DNA of 7,616 bases from SZUA-252 sp035716005. GTDB taxonomy: Bacteria; Eisenbacteria; RBG-16-71-46; SZUA-252. Under the pieces are notes generated by a model. That model had not been told where the DNA came from and did not search any database. It saw nothing but the letters and a program-made list of their open reading frames with translations. A program made the position numbers and the translations under genes. The stretch lies in assembly GCA_035716005.1 (NCBI GenBank), contig DASTKG010000102.1:1-7616 (forward strand). The letters run 5' to 3'. Below, piece by piece: positions 1 through 5,979 of the stretch (position 1 is the first letter of the stretch; each line of letters opens with the position of its first letter).

Positions 1-145
1 CGGCCTTCTGCTCGACCTTCGTCCCGGTCTTCTCCTCCACCTTCTTCTTCAGCTTGTCGAACGGAGAGGCCATGGCCACGCACGCGGCGAGGCAGAGCGC
101 GAGCTCGGCGGCCATGAGGATTCCGAACTTCGTCGTGCGGCGCAT
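1..145 (-). CDS. Partial exported protein, N-terminus only (function unknown)
   Basis: The first 48 codons of a minus-strand gene that continues past the left edge. The start ATG (complement of 143-145) follows a purine-rich AGGGGG stretch that can serve as a ribosome binding site. The product opens with a basic stretch (MRRTTK), then a hydrophobic segment at about residues 7-26 ending in ACVAMA. This is a signal peptide, most simply cleaved near AMA-S at residue 27; a Cys at residue 22 sits after LAA, so lipid attachment is also possible. The mature part begins SPFDKLKKKVEEKTGTKVEQ, a highly charged Lys/Glu-rich, probably helical stretch. Too little is visible to assign a family. It is divergent from the sigma factor gene, with 161 bp between the two starts, so it could share regulation with it; that is inference. 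Confidence 0.6.
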   Translation of the reverse strand, partial: MRRTTKFGILMAAELALCLAACVAMASPFDKLKKKVEEKTGTKVEQKA

Positions 146-247
146 GGGGCCCCCTATCGAACTCGGTGACGAGCGGATGCACCCTCTAATGCGCGCTCCC
201 GGCCCGATCCGGCTCATTCCGCCCGGCCGGCGGCCTAACTCTTTCCC

Positions 248-276
248 TTGCCAGGACCTAGGAACATGCGCAGGAT
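248..276 (+). promoter_or_regulatory. Possible promoter of the ECF sigma gene
   Basis: TTGCCA at 248-253 matches the housekeeping -35 hexamer at 5 of 6 positions. It is followed, after 17 bp, by CAGGAT at 271-276, which matches only 3 of 6 of the -10 consensus. Transcription would begin near 283 and leave a leader of about 24 nt before the TTG start at 307. An ECF-like GGAAC at 261-265 is also present, but it lacks a well-spaced partner. The rest of the 146-306 gap shows nothing else I can support. Confidence 0.25.
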
Positions 277-306
277 TGAGTCAGCCAACCATCCGGGGGG
301 AGGGAC

Positions 307-879
307 TTGGACTCGAAGGACATCACGAAGGTCCTCAACAGCCTGGCGAAGGGCGACGAGCGAGCCCTCGATCGCCTGCTGCCGGTCGTCTACCGGGAGC
401 TGAAGCGCCTGGCCGCGAGCTACCTCCGAAACGAGCGGGCGGAGCACACCCTCCAGCCCACCGCCCTGGCGCACGAGGCCTACCTGCGCCTCGTCGGGCG
501 GGACGAGATCCAGTGGCAGAACCGGGCCCATTTCCTGGGCGTGGCGGCCCGGGCCATGCGCGAGATCCTGGTCGACTACGCGCGGCGGCGAAAGGCGCAG
601 AAGCGGGGCGGCGGGCAACCGGTCACCGTCTTCGACGAAGGCCTCGTCGCGGGGGGGCGCCCGATCGCCTTCGACGATCTCGACCAGGCGCTGGTCGACC
701 TCGCGAAGCTGAGCGACCGGCAGGCGCGCGTCGTGGAGCTTCGCTATTTCGGCGGGTTGACGATCGAGGAGACGGGAGAGGTCCTGGGCGTTTCGCCCGT
801 GACCGTCAAGCGGGACTGGGCCACGGCTCGGGCCTGGCTCTATCGCGAGTTGACCGGGTCCGACGCCGCCGGCCCCTGA
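307..879 (+). CDS. ECF sigma factor, TIGR02999 / ECF43-like, kinase-associated
   Basis: A 190-residue RNA polymerase sigma factor of the extracytoplasmic-function class. Region 2 spans about residues 12-100, with the -10 recognition helix around 76-100 (FLGVAARAMREILVDYARRR). Region 4 spans about 131-182, with a helix-turn-helix near 151-177 (TIEETGEVLGVSPVTVKRDW). The stretch HTLQPTALAHEAYLRL (residues 47-62) is characteristic of the TIGR02999 family. It occupies sigma 2.2, where ordinary ECF factors carry an acidic DAED-type motif for binding RNA polymerase; here those acidic residues are missing and Thr48 and Thr52 are present. In the related Vibrio EcfP, a threonine in this region is phosphorylated by the kinase PknT to switch the sigma on. 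The TTG start at 307 is the only reasonable one: an in-frame TGA lies at 277-279, a GGGGGGAGGG ribosome site at 295-304 precedes it, and the next in-frame Met is deep inside region 2. No anti-sigma gene is visible; the convergent kinase is the likely partner. Confidence 0.93.
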   Translation: MDSKDITKVLNSLAKGDERALDRLLPVVYRELKRLAASYLRNERAEHTLQPTALAHEAYLRLVGRDEIQWQNRAHFLGVAARAMREILVDYARRRKAQKRGGGQPVTVFDEGLVAGGRPIAFDDLDQALVDLAKLSDRQARVVELRYFGGLTIEETGEVLGVSPVTVKRDWATARAWLYRELTGSDAAGP

Positions 880-910
880 GTCGACCGGCCGAGTCTTCGA
901 TCTTCCCGCG

Positions 911-3529
911 TCACGACGTCTCTCGAAGCGTCTCCAGAAGTCGCGACACCTCGGCCTCGGCGTTGACCTCATGGCCGTTCAGCGCCCCGGCGACTCCGAG
1001 CGCCCGGTAGAGGCTGCGGCTCCTCTCGAACCACTCCAGACCCTTCGACCGCCATCGCAGACGCTCCGCGGGCGTCCCGGATCGAGTGGCGAGAGCTTGG
1101 CAGGCCTCGCCCGCCTGACGGCTCGCCCGCGCCATGAACATTCGAGTTTCCGCGTTGCCGCTGTCCCTGGCCGCGAGCCCGCCATAGCGACGGTAGGATT
1201 CGCTCGACCGAGCTTCCGCCTCCTGGTAGCGGCGCGCCTTCATCAGGAGGGTCCCCATCTCGAAGTGGCCGTGGGCCACGTCGGCCTTCTGGAGGACGTC
1301 GCTCGTGTCCGCCGCGGCGAGGTCCTCCGCGATTCTCATCCCCCGCGCGTAGGCGACGAGCGCCGAATCGATGTCGCCGCCGTCGGCCATGAAGAGGGCG
1401 CGCATGCCGTAGACGATGCCGAGGTCCCGGCTTGCCTCGGTGTTGTTCGGGAGCGAAGCGGCGGCCTCGACCGCGAGCGCCTCGGCCCGGCGATAATACG
1501 TGGCCGCGCTGTCCCGCTCGCCGATCTTCGCCAGGAGATTGGCCAGCTTGGCGGAAGCGACCATGATCCCTCGACGGCCCCCGGGGTCCTGGGGATCCTT
1601 GAAGTAGATCGGCTCGACCACGCTCAAGCTTTCTTTCAACTCCTTCACCGCCCCGAGCGTGTCCCCCGCGGCGAACTTCAGATCGCTCAGTCGGTCGCAC
1701 GCCACGAGGAAGTCGCCCTGAAGGAGAACGTTCTCGGGATGGCGGGCCCGCTCGGCCAGAACGCGGCGCTTCGCGTCCGACTCCATCTTCATCGCCTCGT
1801 CGGGCTTCCCCATCCGCCCCAGGAGGTCTCCCAGCCGTTGCATCGTGACGACGAGATCCCGGGAGAAGTCGAGGGAGTCGGGGCAGGCCGCCGCCGCGGA
1901 CTGGAGCAGCGCCAGGGATCGCTCGTAGCTTCGGAGCGCGTCCGCCGAGCGCCCCAGATTCGGAAACATGGGACGCCCCTGCACGTCGCCGATCTTGCCG
2001 TAGGCCACGGCCAGCTCGTGCTGCAGCGAATAGTCCCCGCTCGCCTCCTTGCTCAGGCTGTCGAGATACCGAAGGGCGTGGAAGACCAGCGTCTCGCGCG
2101 CCTTCGTCGATCCGGGGAGGTTCACGATCGCGTCGTGGATGTCGAAGACCACGGCGTGAGCCAGCGCGCGAACCTCCTCGAATCGGCGCTTCGCCCGGTC
2201 CCTCTCGAGGCCGGCCACGCGCGCCTGCCAGGCCGTGGCGACCAGGCCGGCCACAAGGGAGGCGGCGACGAGTCCGCCCGTGATGACCGCCACGCGATGA
2301 CGGCGAACCAGGCGCGAGAGAAGGTAAGCCGTCGTCCGCCCGCGAGCGAGGACGGGGCGCCCCTCTCGGTAGCGTCGAAGGTCGCGCGCGAACTGGTCGA
2401 CGGTCGCGTAGCGCCGAGAAAGATCCTTCTCCAGCGACTTGAGAATGATGTAGTCGAGGTCGCCGGAGAGCCGGCGGCGAAGGGCCCTCGTCGTCGCCTT
2501 CCTCAGGGCGGCCGTCTCCGTCGTCTTCGCGCGGGCGACGGCCGAGCTCGGGAGGGCCGGCTCTTCCTGCGCGACCACTCGCGCGATCTCCTCGGGCGTG
2601 CGCGTCGCGAAGTGGAGCGGCCGCGTTCCGGTCATCAGCTCGTAGAGGATCACGCCGAGCGAGTAGACGTCCCCCGCGACCGTGACCGGGTCGCCTCGCA
2701 CCTGCTCCGGGCTCGCGTAGTCGGGCGTCATCATGCGCTGCATCGGGGCCGTGAGCGTGACCGGCCGCCCCTCGTCCTCCGGGGAGGTCAGCTTGGCGAT
2801 TCCGAAGTCGAGAAGCCGAGGCGAGCCGTCGTCCATGACGAGGATGTTGTCGGACTTGAGGTCGCGGTGGACGACGAGGCGCTGGTGCGCGAACTGGACG
2901 GCGTCGCAGACCTCGAGGAAGAGTTCGAGCCGCTCGTCGACTCCGAGTTTTCGCTCGTCGCAGTACTGGAGGAGCGGCTTCCCGGTCACGTGCTCCATGA
3001 CGAGGTAGGGACTCCCGTCCGGAGCCGATCCACCGTCGATGAGGCGCGCGATGTGGGGGTGATCGAGCATCGCCAGGATCTGGCGTTCGGCGCGGAAGCG
3101 CTTGAGGATTCCCTCCGAGCGCATGCCCGGCTCGATCAGCTTGATCGCGACTTCCTTGCTGAAGTGCTCGTCGTCGCGGACGGCGCGGAAGACGACGCCC
3201 ATGCCTCCGCGGCCGATCTCCTCGATGACGCGGTAGGGGCCGATGCGATCGCCCGGGGCGGCGGCGCCGAGGAAGGGCGCGGCGGCGGGGGTGTCGAGGA
3301 AGTCGCCCGATTCTTCGTGGGACGCGAGGAGGGAGCGGACCTGCGCCGCGAGCGCGGGGTCGGCTTCGGCGGTTCGCCGGAGAAGTTCGTCGCGCGCCTC
3401 GGGCTCGAGGTCCAGCGCCTCGTGGAAGAGCGCGTGGACCCGATCCCAGGTTCGCGGGCTCTCGCCCGCGGGGCCCTTCGGCGATTCCGGATTCTCTTCG
3501 GGTTTGCCGCTTTCGGTCACGTTCGACAC
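911..3529 (-). CDS. Membrane Ser/Thr protein kinase with TPR-rich C-terminus
   Basis: An 872-residue Hanks-type kinase. An N-terminal helical region (about 27-75) of the kind often found in sigma-linked kinases precedes the catalytic domain (about 97-390). The catalytic signatures are complete: Gly loop GRGGMG (106-111), VAIK Lys130, alpha-C Glu148, catalytic loop HRDLKSDN (221-228, Asp223, an RD kinase), DFG (241-243), SPE (273-275) and DVYSLG (287-292). The activation loop carries Thr258, Thr260 and Thr268 as possible phosphorylation sites. One membrane helix lies at about 411-434, so the kinase faces the cytoplasm. The part after it (about 440-870) is Ala/Leu-rich helical repeat sequence typical of TPRs, placed outside the membrane and likely to act as a sensor or protein-binding platform. 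The start is GTG at 3529 with a weak ribosome site; an in-frame TGA 15 bp upstream leaves no earlier start. It is convergent with the ECF sigma gene (31-bp gap), so the two probably form a regulatory pair. The substrate is inferred, not shown. Confidence 0.92.
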   Translation of the reverse strand: MSNVTESGKPEENPESPKGPAGESPRTWDRVHALFHEALDLEPEARDELLRRTAEADPALAAQVRSLLASHEESGDFLDTPAAAPFLGAAAPGDRIGPYRVIEEIGRGGMGVVFRAVRDDEHFSKEVAIKLIEPGMRSEGILKRFRAERQILAMLDHPHIARLIDGGSAPDGSPYLVMEHVTGKPLLQYCDERKLGVDERLELFLEVCDAVQFAHQRLVVHRDLKSDNILVMDDGSPRLLDFGIAKLTSPEDEGRPVTLTAPMQRMMTPDYASPEQVRGDPVTVAGDVYSLGVILYELMTGTRPLHFATRTPEEIARVVAQEEPALPSSAVARAKTTETAALRKATTRALRRRLSGDLDYIILKSLEKDLSRRYATVDQFARDLRRYREGRPVLARGRTTAYLLSRLVRRHRVAVITGGLVAASLVAGLVATAWQARVAGLERDRAKRRFEEVRALAHAVVFDIHDAIVNLPGSTKARETLVFHALRYLDSLSKEASGDYSLQHELAVAYGKIGDVQGRPMFPNLGRSADALRSYERSLALLQSAAAACPDSLDFSRDLVVTMQRLGDLLGRMGKPDEAMKMESDAKRRVLAERARHPENVLLQGDFLVACDRLSDLKFAAGDTLGAVKELKESLSVVEPIYFKDPQDPGGRRGIMVASAKLANLLAKIGERDSAATYYRRAEALAVEAAASLPNNTEASRDLGIVYGMRALFMADGGDIDSALVAYARGMRIAEDLAAADTSDVLQKADVAHGHFEMGTLLMKARRYQEAEARSSESYRRYGGLAARDSGNAETRMFMARASRQAGEACQALATRSGTPAERLRWRSKGLEWFERSRSLYRALGVAGALNGHEVNAEAEVSRLLETLRETS

Positions 3530-3566
3530 CCCGAGGCCATCGACTCACGGACGGGAACGCGGCTCC

Positions 3567-3595
3567 CTGCCAGATCTCTAGCACCCAATTATACT
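3567..3595 (+). promoter_or_regulatory. Candidate promoter of the peroxiredoxin gene
   Basis: CTGCCA (3567-3572, 4 of 6 to the -35 consensus) and TATACT (3590-3595, 5 of 6 to the -10 consensus) are separated by exactly 17 bp. The AT-rich patch around 3587-3600 is conspicuous in this GC-rich DNA. Transcription would begin near 3602, giving a leader of about 110 nt before the ATG at 3713. Confidence 0.4.
3588..3593 (-). promoter_or_regulatory. Candidate -10 element for the kinase gene
   Basis: Read on the minus strand, these bases are a perfect TATAAT. Transcription would start near 3581, about 50 nt before the kinase GTG at 3529. No good -35 hexamer is found 16-18 bp upstream (the best is TAGGCC at 18 bp), so an activator or a different sigma contact would be needed. 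The element overlaps the plus-strand TATACT of the peroxiredoxin promoter, so the two divergent promoters could compete. Confidence 0.3.
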
Positions 3596-3712
3596 TGGAA
3601 ACGCGCCGCGGGGCCTACGACCGCGTGGGCGCGGCCCCTTGTCTCGACCCCGCTCCGCTGGCAGAATTGTCCGCGCCGACGCATCGCCAACCAACCAAAG
3701 GGGGGACCACCC

Positions 3713-4405
3713 ATGTCGCTTCGGATCGGAGACATCGCGCCCGATTTCACCGCGGAGACCACGTCCGGCCCCATCCGCTTCCACGAGTGGATCGGGGATC
3801 GCTGGGCCGTGCTCTTCTCGCATCCCAAGGACTTCACCCCGGTCTGCACGACGGAACTCGGCTACATGGCGGGCATGCTGCCGGAGTTCGAAGCGCGCGG
3901 CTGCCGCATCATCGGCTTGAGCGTCGATCCCATCGAGAAGCACCGGGCGTGGGTGAAGGACATCGAGTCGACGCAGGGCCATCCGGTGAAGTATCCGCTC
4001 ATCGCCGACGTCGATCTCAAGGTGGCGAAGCTCTACGGGATGCTGCCGGCCGACGCCGCGCCCGGCGAGCGCACGCCCGTCGACAACCAGACCGTCCGCA
4101 CGGTGATGGCGATCGGACCGGACAAGAAGATCAAGGCGATGATCAGCTATCCGATGAGCACGGGCCGGAACTTCCACGAGGTCCTCCGGTTGATCGACTC
4201 GCTCCAGCTGACGGCTCGCCACACCGTCTCGACGCCGGTGAATTGGCAGCCGGGCGAGGACGTCATCGTACCGGCGGCGATGTCGGAGGAGGACATTCAG
4301 AAGAAGTATCCCGCCGGTCACAAGAAGGTGACGCCCTATCTGCGGTACGTGGCGTCGCCGGAAGAAGCGGGCGACACCGCGGGCGCGGGGAGCGGGAAGA
4401 AGTAA
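3713..4405 (+). CDS. 1-Cys peroxiredoxin (Prx6 family)
   Basis: A 230-residue cytoplasmic thiol peroxidase that reduces hydrogen peroxide and organic hydroperoxides. The thioredoxin-fold domain (about 1-165) carries the peroxidatic motif PxxxTxxC as HPKDFTPVCTTE, with His37, Thr42 and catalytic Cys45, and the partner Arg129 in TVRTVMAIG. The C-terminal 1-Cys-Prx extension (about 167-212, including TPVNWQPGEDVIVP and HKKVTPYLRYV) is the hallmark of the Prx6 group. The only other cysteine is Cys64 and there is none in the C-terminal arm, so no internal resolving cysteine is available and an external thiol must recycle the enzyme. The length is normal for the family. ATG 3713 follows a strong AAAGGGGGGA ribosome site and matches the usual family N-terminus, although the frame stays open far upstream. 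It is a single-gene unit closed by the terminator at 4448-4482, and divergent from the kinase gene. Confidence 0.95.
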   Translation: MSLRIGDIAPDFTAETTSGPIRFHEWIGDRWAVLFSHPKDFTPVCTTELGYMAGMLPEFEARGCRIIGLSVDPIEKHRAWVKDIESTQGHPVKYPLIADVDLKVAKLYGMLPADAAPGERTPVDNQTVRTVMAIGPDKKIKAMISYPMSTGRNFHEVLRLIDSLQLTARHTVSTPVNWQPGEDVIVPAAMSEEDIQKKYPAGHKKVTPYLRYVASPEEAGDTAGAGSGKK

Positions 4406-4447
4406 GACCGCGGCCTTTCCATCGGCGCCCGGTATCGCGAACAAGCG

Positions 4448-4482
4448 CGGCGCGCTCCCTTCTCGGGGGCGCGCCGTTTCTT
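4448..4482 (+). terminator. Rho-independent terminator after the peroxiredoxin gene
   Basis: A 12-bp stem (4448-4459 with 4465-4476, including one G-U pair) has a 5-nt loop TTCTC and is followed by TTTCTT. The outer eight base pairs are a perfect CGGCGCGC/GCGCGCCG. It lies 43 bp after the peroxiredoxin stop codon and separates that gene from the downstream pair. Confidence 0.8.
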
Positions 4483-4578
4483 CGATGCCGCCTCGGTTCC
4501 GCCCACATCCGCCCGCCGCCGTTCGGTCTGGTCCAGGCCCTCCGTTCTATGGATAGAGGCAGACGAAGGGAGGCCCTC

Positions 4579-5028
4579 ATGCAGCCCAACGCTCGCAGGA
4601 CGCTTTCGCGGATCGGGATCGCGATCGGGGTGGTTCTGGCCCTGGCAAGCCTTGGATGTTCCCATACGGTCCGGCGGCCGCTCGCGTCGATCCTTTCCGA
4701 GCCTACCAACAGGCTCGAAACGCCGGAGGGTGACAAGGTTTCGGGGTTCGAGACACGGAGCCAGGAGGTGCGCCTCGACTTCGGCCGTGCTCGCGTCGAA
4801 GGAGATTCGCTCCATATCGAGTATTCGAAGCTCGTGCCGGTCACGAACCCCTACAATGTCCGCTCGATGGCTCGGGTCCCGGCCGATACGACCGTGGCCA
4901 ACATGAATGTCACATACCTCTGGCTCGATCGGTTCGATGCGGGAGGCACTGTAGGGCTGCTCCTTCTCGCAGCCGTGACGGCCGTCGGTCTCTTTGCTTC
5001 TGCCATGAACAATTCGTGGGGGCCGTGA
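4579..5028 (+). CDS. Small predicted lipoprotein with C-terminal membrane segment, function unknown
   Basis: A 149-residue protein that I cannot assign to a named family. ATG 4579 follows a good GGGAGG site at 4568-4573. The N-terminus has a basic start (ARR) and a hydrophobic stretch (12-26) ending LASLGC, so Cys27 is a plausible lipidation site, although Ser rather than Leu at -3 makes the lipobox imperfect. The middle (about 45-118) looks beta-rich, with alternating hydrophobic and polar residues (for example QEVRLDFGRARVEGDSLHIE). The segment YLWLDRFDAGGT (113-124) leads directly into a hydrophobic helix at about 125-142 with a short polar tail. A lipid anchor and a C-terminal helix together would tether both ends to the membrane, unless one of them is not used. 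The next gene starts 25 bp downstream, so the two are probably co-transcribed. No clear promoter is seen between the upstream terminator and the start. Confidence 0.75.
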   Translation: MQPNARRTLSRIGIAIGVVLALASLGCSHTVRRPLASILSEPTNRLETPEGDKVSGFETRSQEVRLDFGRARVEGDSLHIEYSKLVPVTNPYNVRSMARVPADTTVANMNVTYLWLDRFDAGGTVGLLLLAAVTAVGLFASAMNNSWGP

Positions 5029-5053
5029 AGAAATCTCCGAAGTGGGAAAATCC

Positions 5054-5794
5054 ATGCACCAGACCGTGAACAGACCCGCCGCACGAGTCCTCGCACTGCT
5101 CACCGCGGCAGGACTGTTCTTGGGGGTCGCGTGGCCCGGCGCCGCGTCGGCCTTCATCGTCGTCGAGTCCAAGGACGGCTCCCGACTCGTGGCGAGCGCC
5201 GCGACCTGGTTCCCTCCGAGCGGTCTGCTCGTCGTCCTCCCGGACGGGAGCGAGCGCAAGTTCGAGCCGTCGGCGATCGCCCGGATCGTGGACGACCACG
5301 GGCGCGACAGAACCCGCTACATGTTGGAGGAGCACGGCACCGTCGGCCGGCCACCCTCGACGTATCAGTCGCGGCTGGGCGCCGGATCGTTCCCGCTCCA
5401 ATCCTCCGCGCCCGCGCCTTTCGACAGCGCCGCCCTCCTCGTCCCCATGGTTCGCGTCGAGTTCAAGAGCGACTCCTCCCGGACCGTGATGTTCGCCGCG
5501 TGGCGCCCCCCGAAGCAGATTCTCCTCCACATGGCCGACGGCACCGAAATGACCGTCGAGGCGGACCGGATTCGAAAGATCTCGGACGCGATGGGAAAGG
5601 AGCGGACCGGCTTCGTCACCAAGGGCGAGGGGGCCGTGGGCGTGCTGCCGGCCGGCTACGGCGGACCCGTCACCCCGGAGCAGTTCGTGGAGAAGGAGGC
5701 CGAAGATCCGACCAGCCTGGAAGAGATCGGCCTCGTCGCCCTGCTCGTCGCGGCGTTGGCGACGTCCATGGCGTTCGTGATTGGAGTCAAATAG
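5054..5794 (+). CDS. Exported protein with internal duplication and C-terminal membrane helix, function unknown
   Basis: A 246-residue protein of no family I recognise. The N-terminus (MHQTVNRPAARVLALLTAAG) is a signal peptide with a likely cleavage at AASA-F (residues 33/34). Two similar modules follow, at about residues 34-101 and 131-199, sharing the pattern DG-(few residues)-I-R/A-K/R-I-x-D-x-x-G-(R/K)-(D/E)-R-T and ending in G-(T/A)-VG. A Ser/Pro/Ala-rich linker (102-130) joins them. A hydrophobic helix at about 224-243, close to the C-terminus, suggests a membrane-tethered envelope protein. I prefer ATG 5054, preceded by GTGGGAAA about 7 nt upstream, over the in-frame GTG at 5042, which would add only four residues and has a poorer ribosome site. 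It lies 25 bp after the predicted lipoprotein gene and shares its layout of export signal plus C-terminal helix, so the two may act together in the envelope; that is inference. Confidence 0.8.
   Translation: MHQTVNRPAARVLALLTAAGLFLGVAWPGAASAFIVVESKDGSRLVASAATWFPPSGLLVVLPDGSERKFEPSAIARIVDDHGRDRTRYMLEEHGTVGRPPSTYQSRLGAGSFPLQSSAPAPFDSAALLVPMVRVEFKSDSSRTVMFAAWRPPKQILLHMADGTEMTVEADRIRKISDAMGKERTGFVTKGEGAVGVLPAGYGGPVTPEQFVEKEAEDPTSLEEIGLVALLVAALATSMAFVIGVK
5153..5650 (+). repeat. Coding-level internal duplication (two modules of about 68 residues)
   Basis: The translation of 5153-5356 aligns with that of 5444-5650. Shared landmarks are VES/VEF followed by KDGSR/SDSSR, AATWFPP/AAWRPPK, LPDGSE/MADGTE, AIARIVDDHGRDRT/RIRKISDAMGKERT and EEHGTVG/KGEGAVG. 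The similarity is evident in protein but largely eroded in DNA, which implies an old duplication. Confidence 0.7.
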
Positions 5795-5894
5795 CGGCGC
5801 CCGTGGGGCGAAACCCCTTCCGATCATTGTAAGCAACTAATCCGCAACAACTTAACGCCGCGCTGAATTTCCCCCATTTTCCCCTCATCTCCCC

Positions 5895-5923
5895 TTGACA
5901 ACCTACCGCTGTTAGGTTAACAT
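5895..5923 (+). promoter_or_regulatory. Promoter of the TetR regulator gene
   Basis: A perfect -35 TTGACA (5895-5900) and a TAACAT -10 (5918-5923, 4 of 6) are separated by the ideal 17 bp. Transcription should begin near 5930, about 50 nt before the ATG at 5980. The spacer and -10 are covered by palindromes, as expected for an autorepressed promoter. Confidence 0.7.
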
Positions 5924-5945
5924 TGTTAATGTAAGATCCTAACAG
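5900..5945 (+). promoter_or_regulatory. Operator cluster for the TetR-family repressor
   Basis: Several nested inverted repeats overlap the promoter. AACCTA-7-TAGGTT (5900-5905 with 5913-5918) is perfect in its arms. TTAACA-T-TGTTAA (5917-5929) is a perfect 13-bp palindrome over the -10. CTGTTAGG (5909-5916) pairs with CCTAACAG (5938-5945). All are built from four half-sites, alternately TGTTA (5910-5914, 5924-5928) and TAACA (5918-5922, 5940-5944). The most likely ligand is the TetR protein encoded just downstream. Confidence 0.65.
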
Positions 5946-5979
5946 CAAGCACGTCAGCACCAGCGAGGACGAGGATCCC

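Noticed and set aside
261..282. GGAAC followed by GTC as an ECF-type autoregulatory promoter
   Set aside because: The spacing is about 14 bp rather than the usual 16-17 and the -10 part is only three bases; chance match likely.
868..889. Hairpin GCCGG/CCGGC as a bidirectional terminator between the sigma and kinase genes
   Set aside because: Only five base pairs with a 12-nt loop and no T-run on either strand.
969..3584. An 871-codon minus-strand frame overlapping the kinase in another phase
   Set aside because: The translation is Arg/Pro/Gly-rich with no domain, while the kinase frame has every catalytic motif.
971..4405. A continuous 1144-codon plus-strand frame ending in the peroxiredoxin
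   Set aside because: Only the last 230 codons are real. The upstream part is antisense to the kinase, is Arg/Gly/Asp-rich low-complexity sequence, and exists because GC-rich DNA has few stops. The strong ribosome site and the family N-terminus fix the start at 3713.
4545..4557. TTCTATGGATAGA as a -10 region or small operator before the lipoprotein gene
   Set aside because: No acceptable -35 at 16-18 bp, and the palindrome arms are only four bases.
3595..5028. A 477-codon plus-strand frame ending in the small lipoprotein
   Set aside because: The upstream part is out-of-frame shadow of the peroxiredoxin and crosses a strong terminator; the lipoprotein has its own ribosome site, ATG and signal peptide at 4579.
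5805..5817. GGGG-CGAAA-CCCC hairpin after the duplicated envelope gene as a terminator
   Set aside because: The stem has only four pairs and is followed by just two T residues. It may help end the transcript but is too weak to call.
4910..5836. Minus-strand frame of 308 codons opposite the duplicated envelope protein
   Set aside because: Its composition is that of an antisense shadow; the plus-strand frame has a signal peptide, duplicated modules and a membrane helix.
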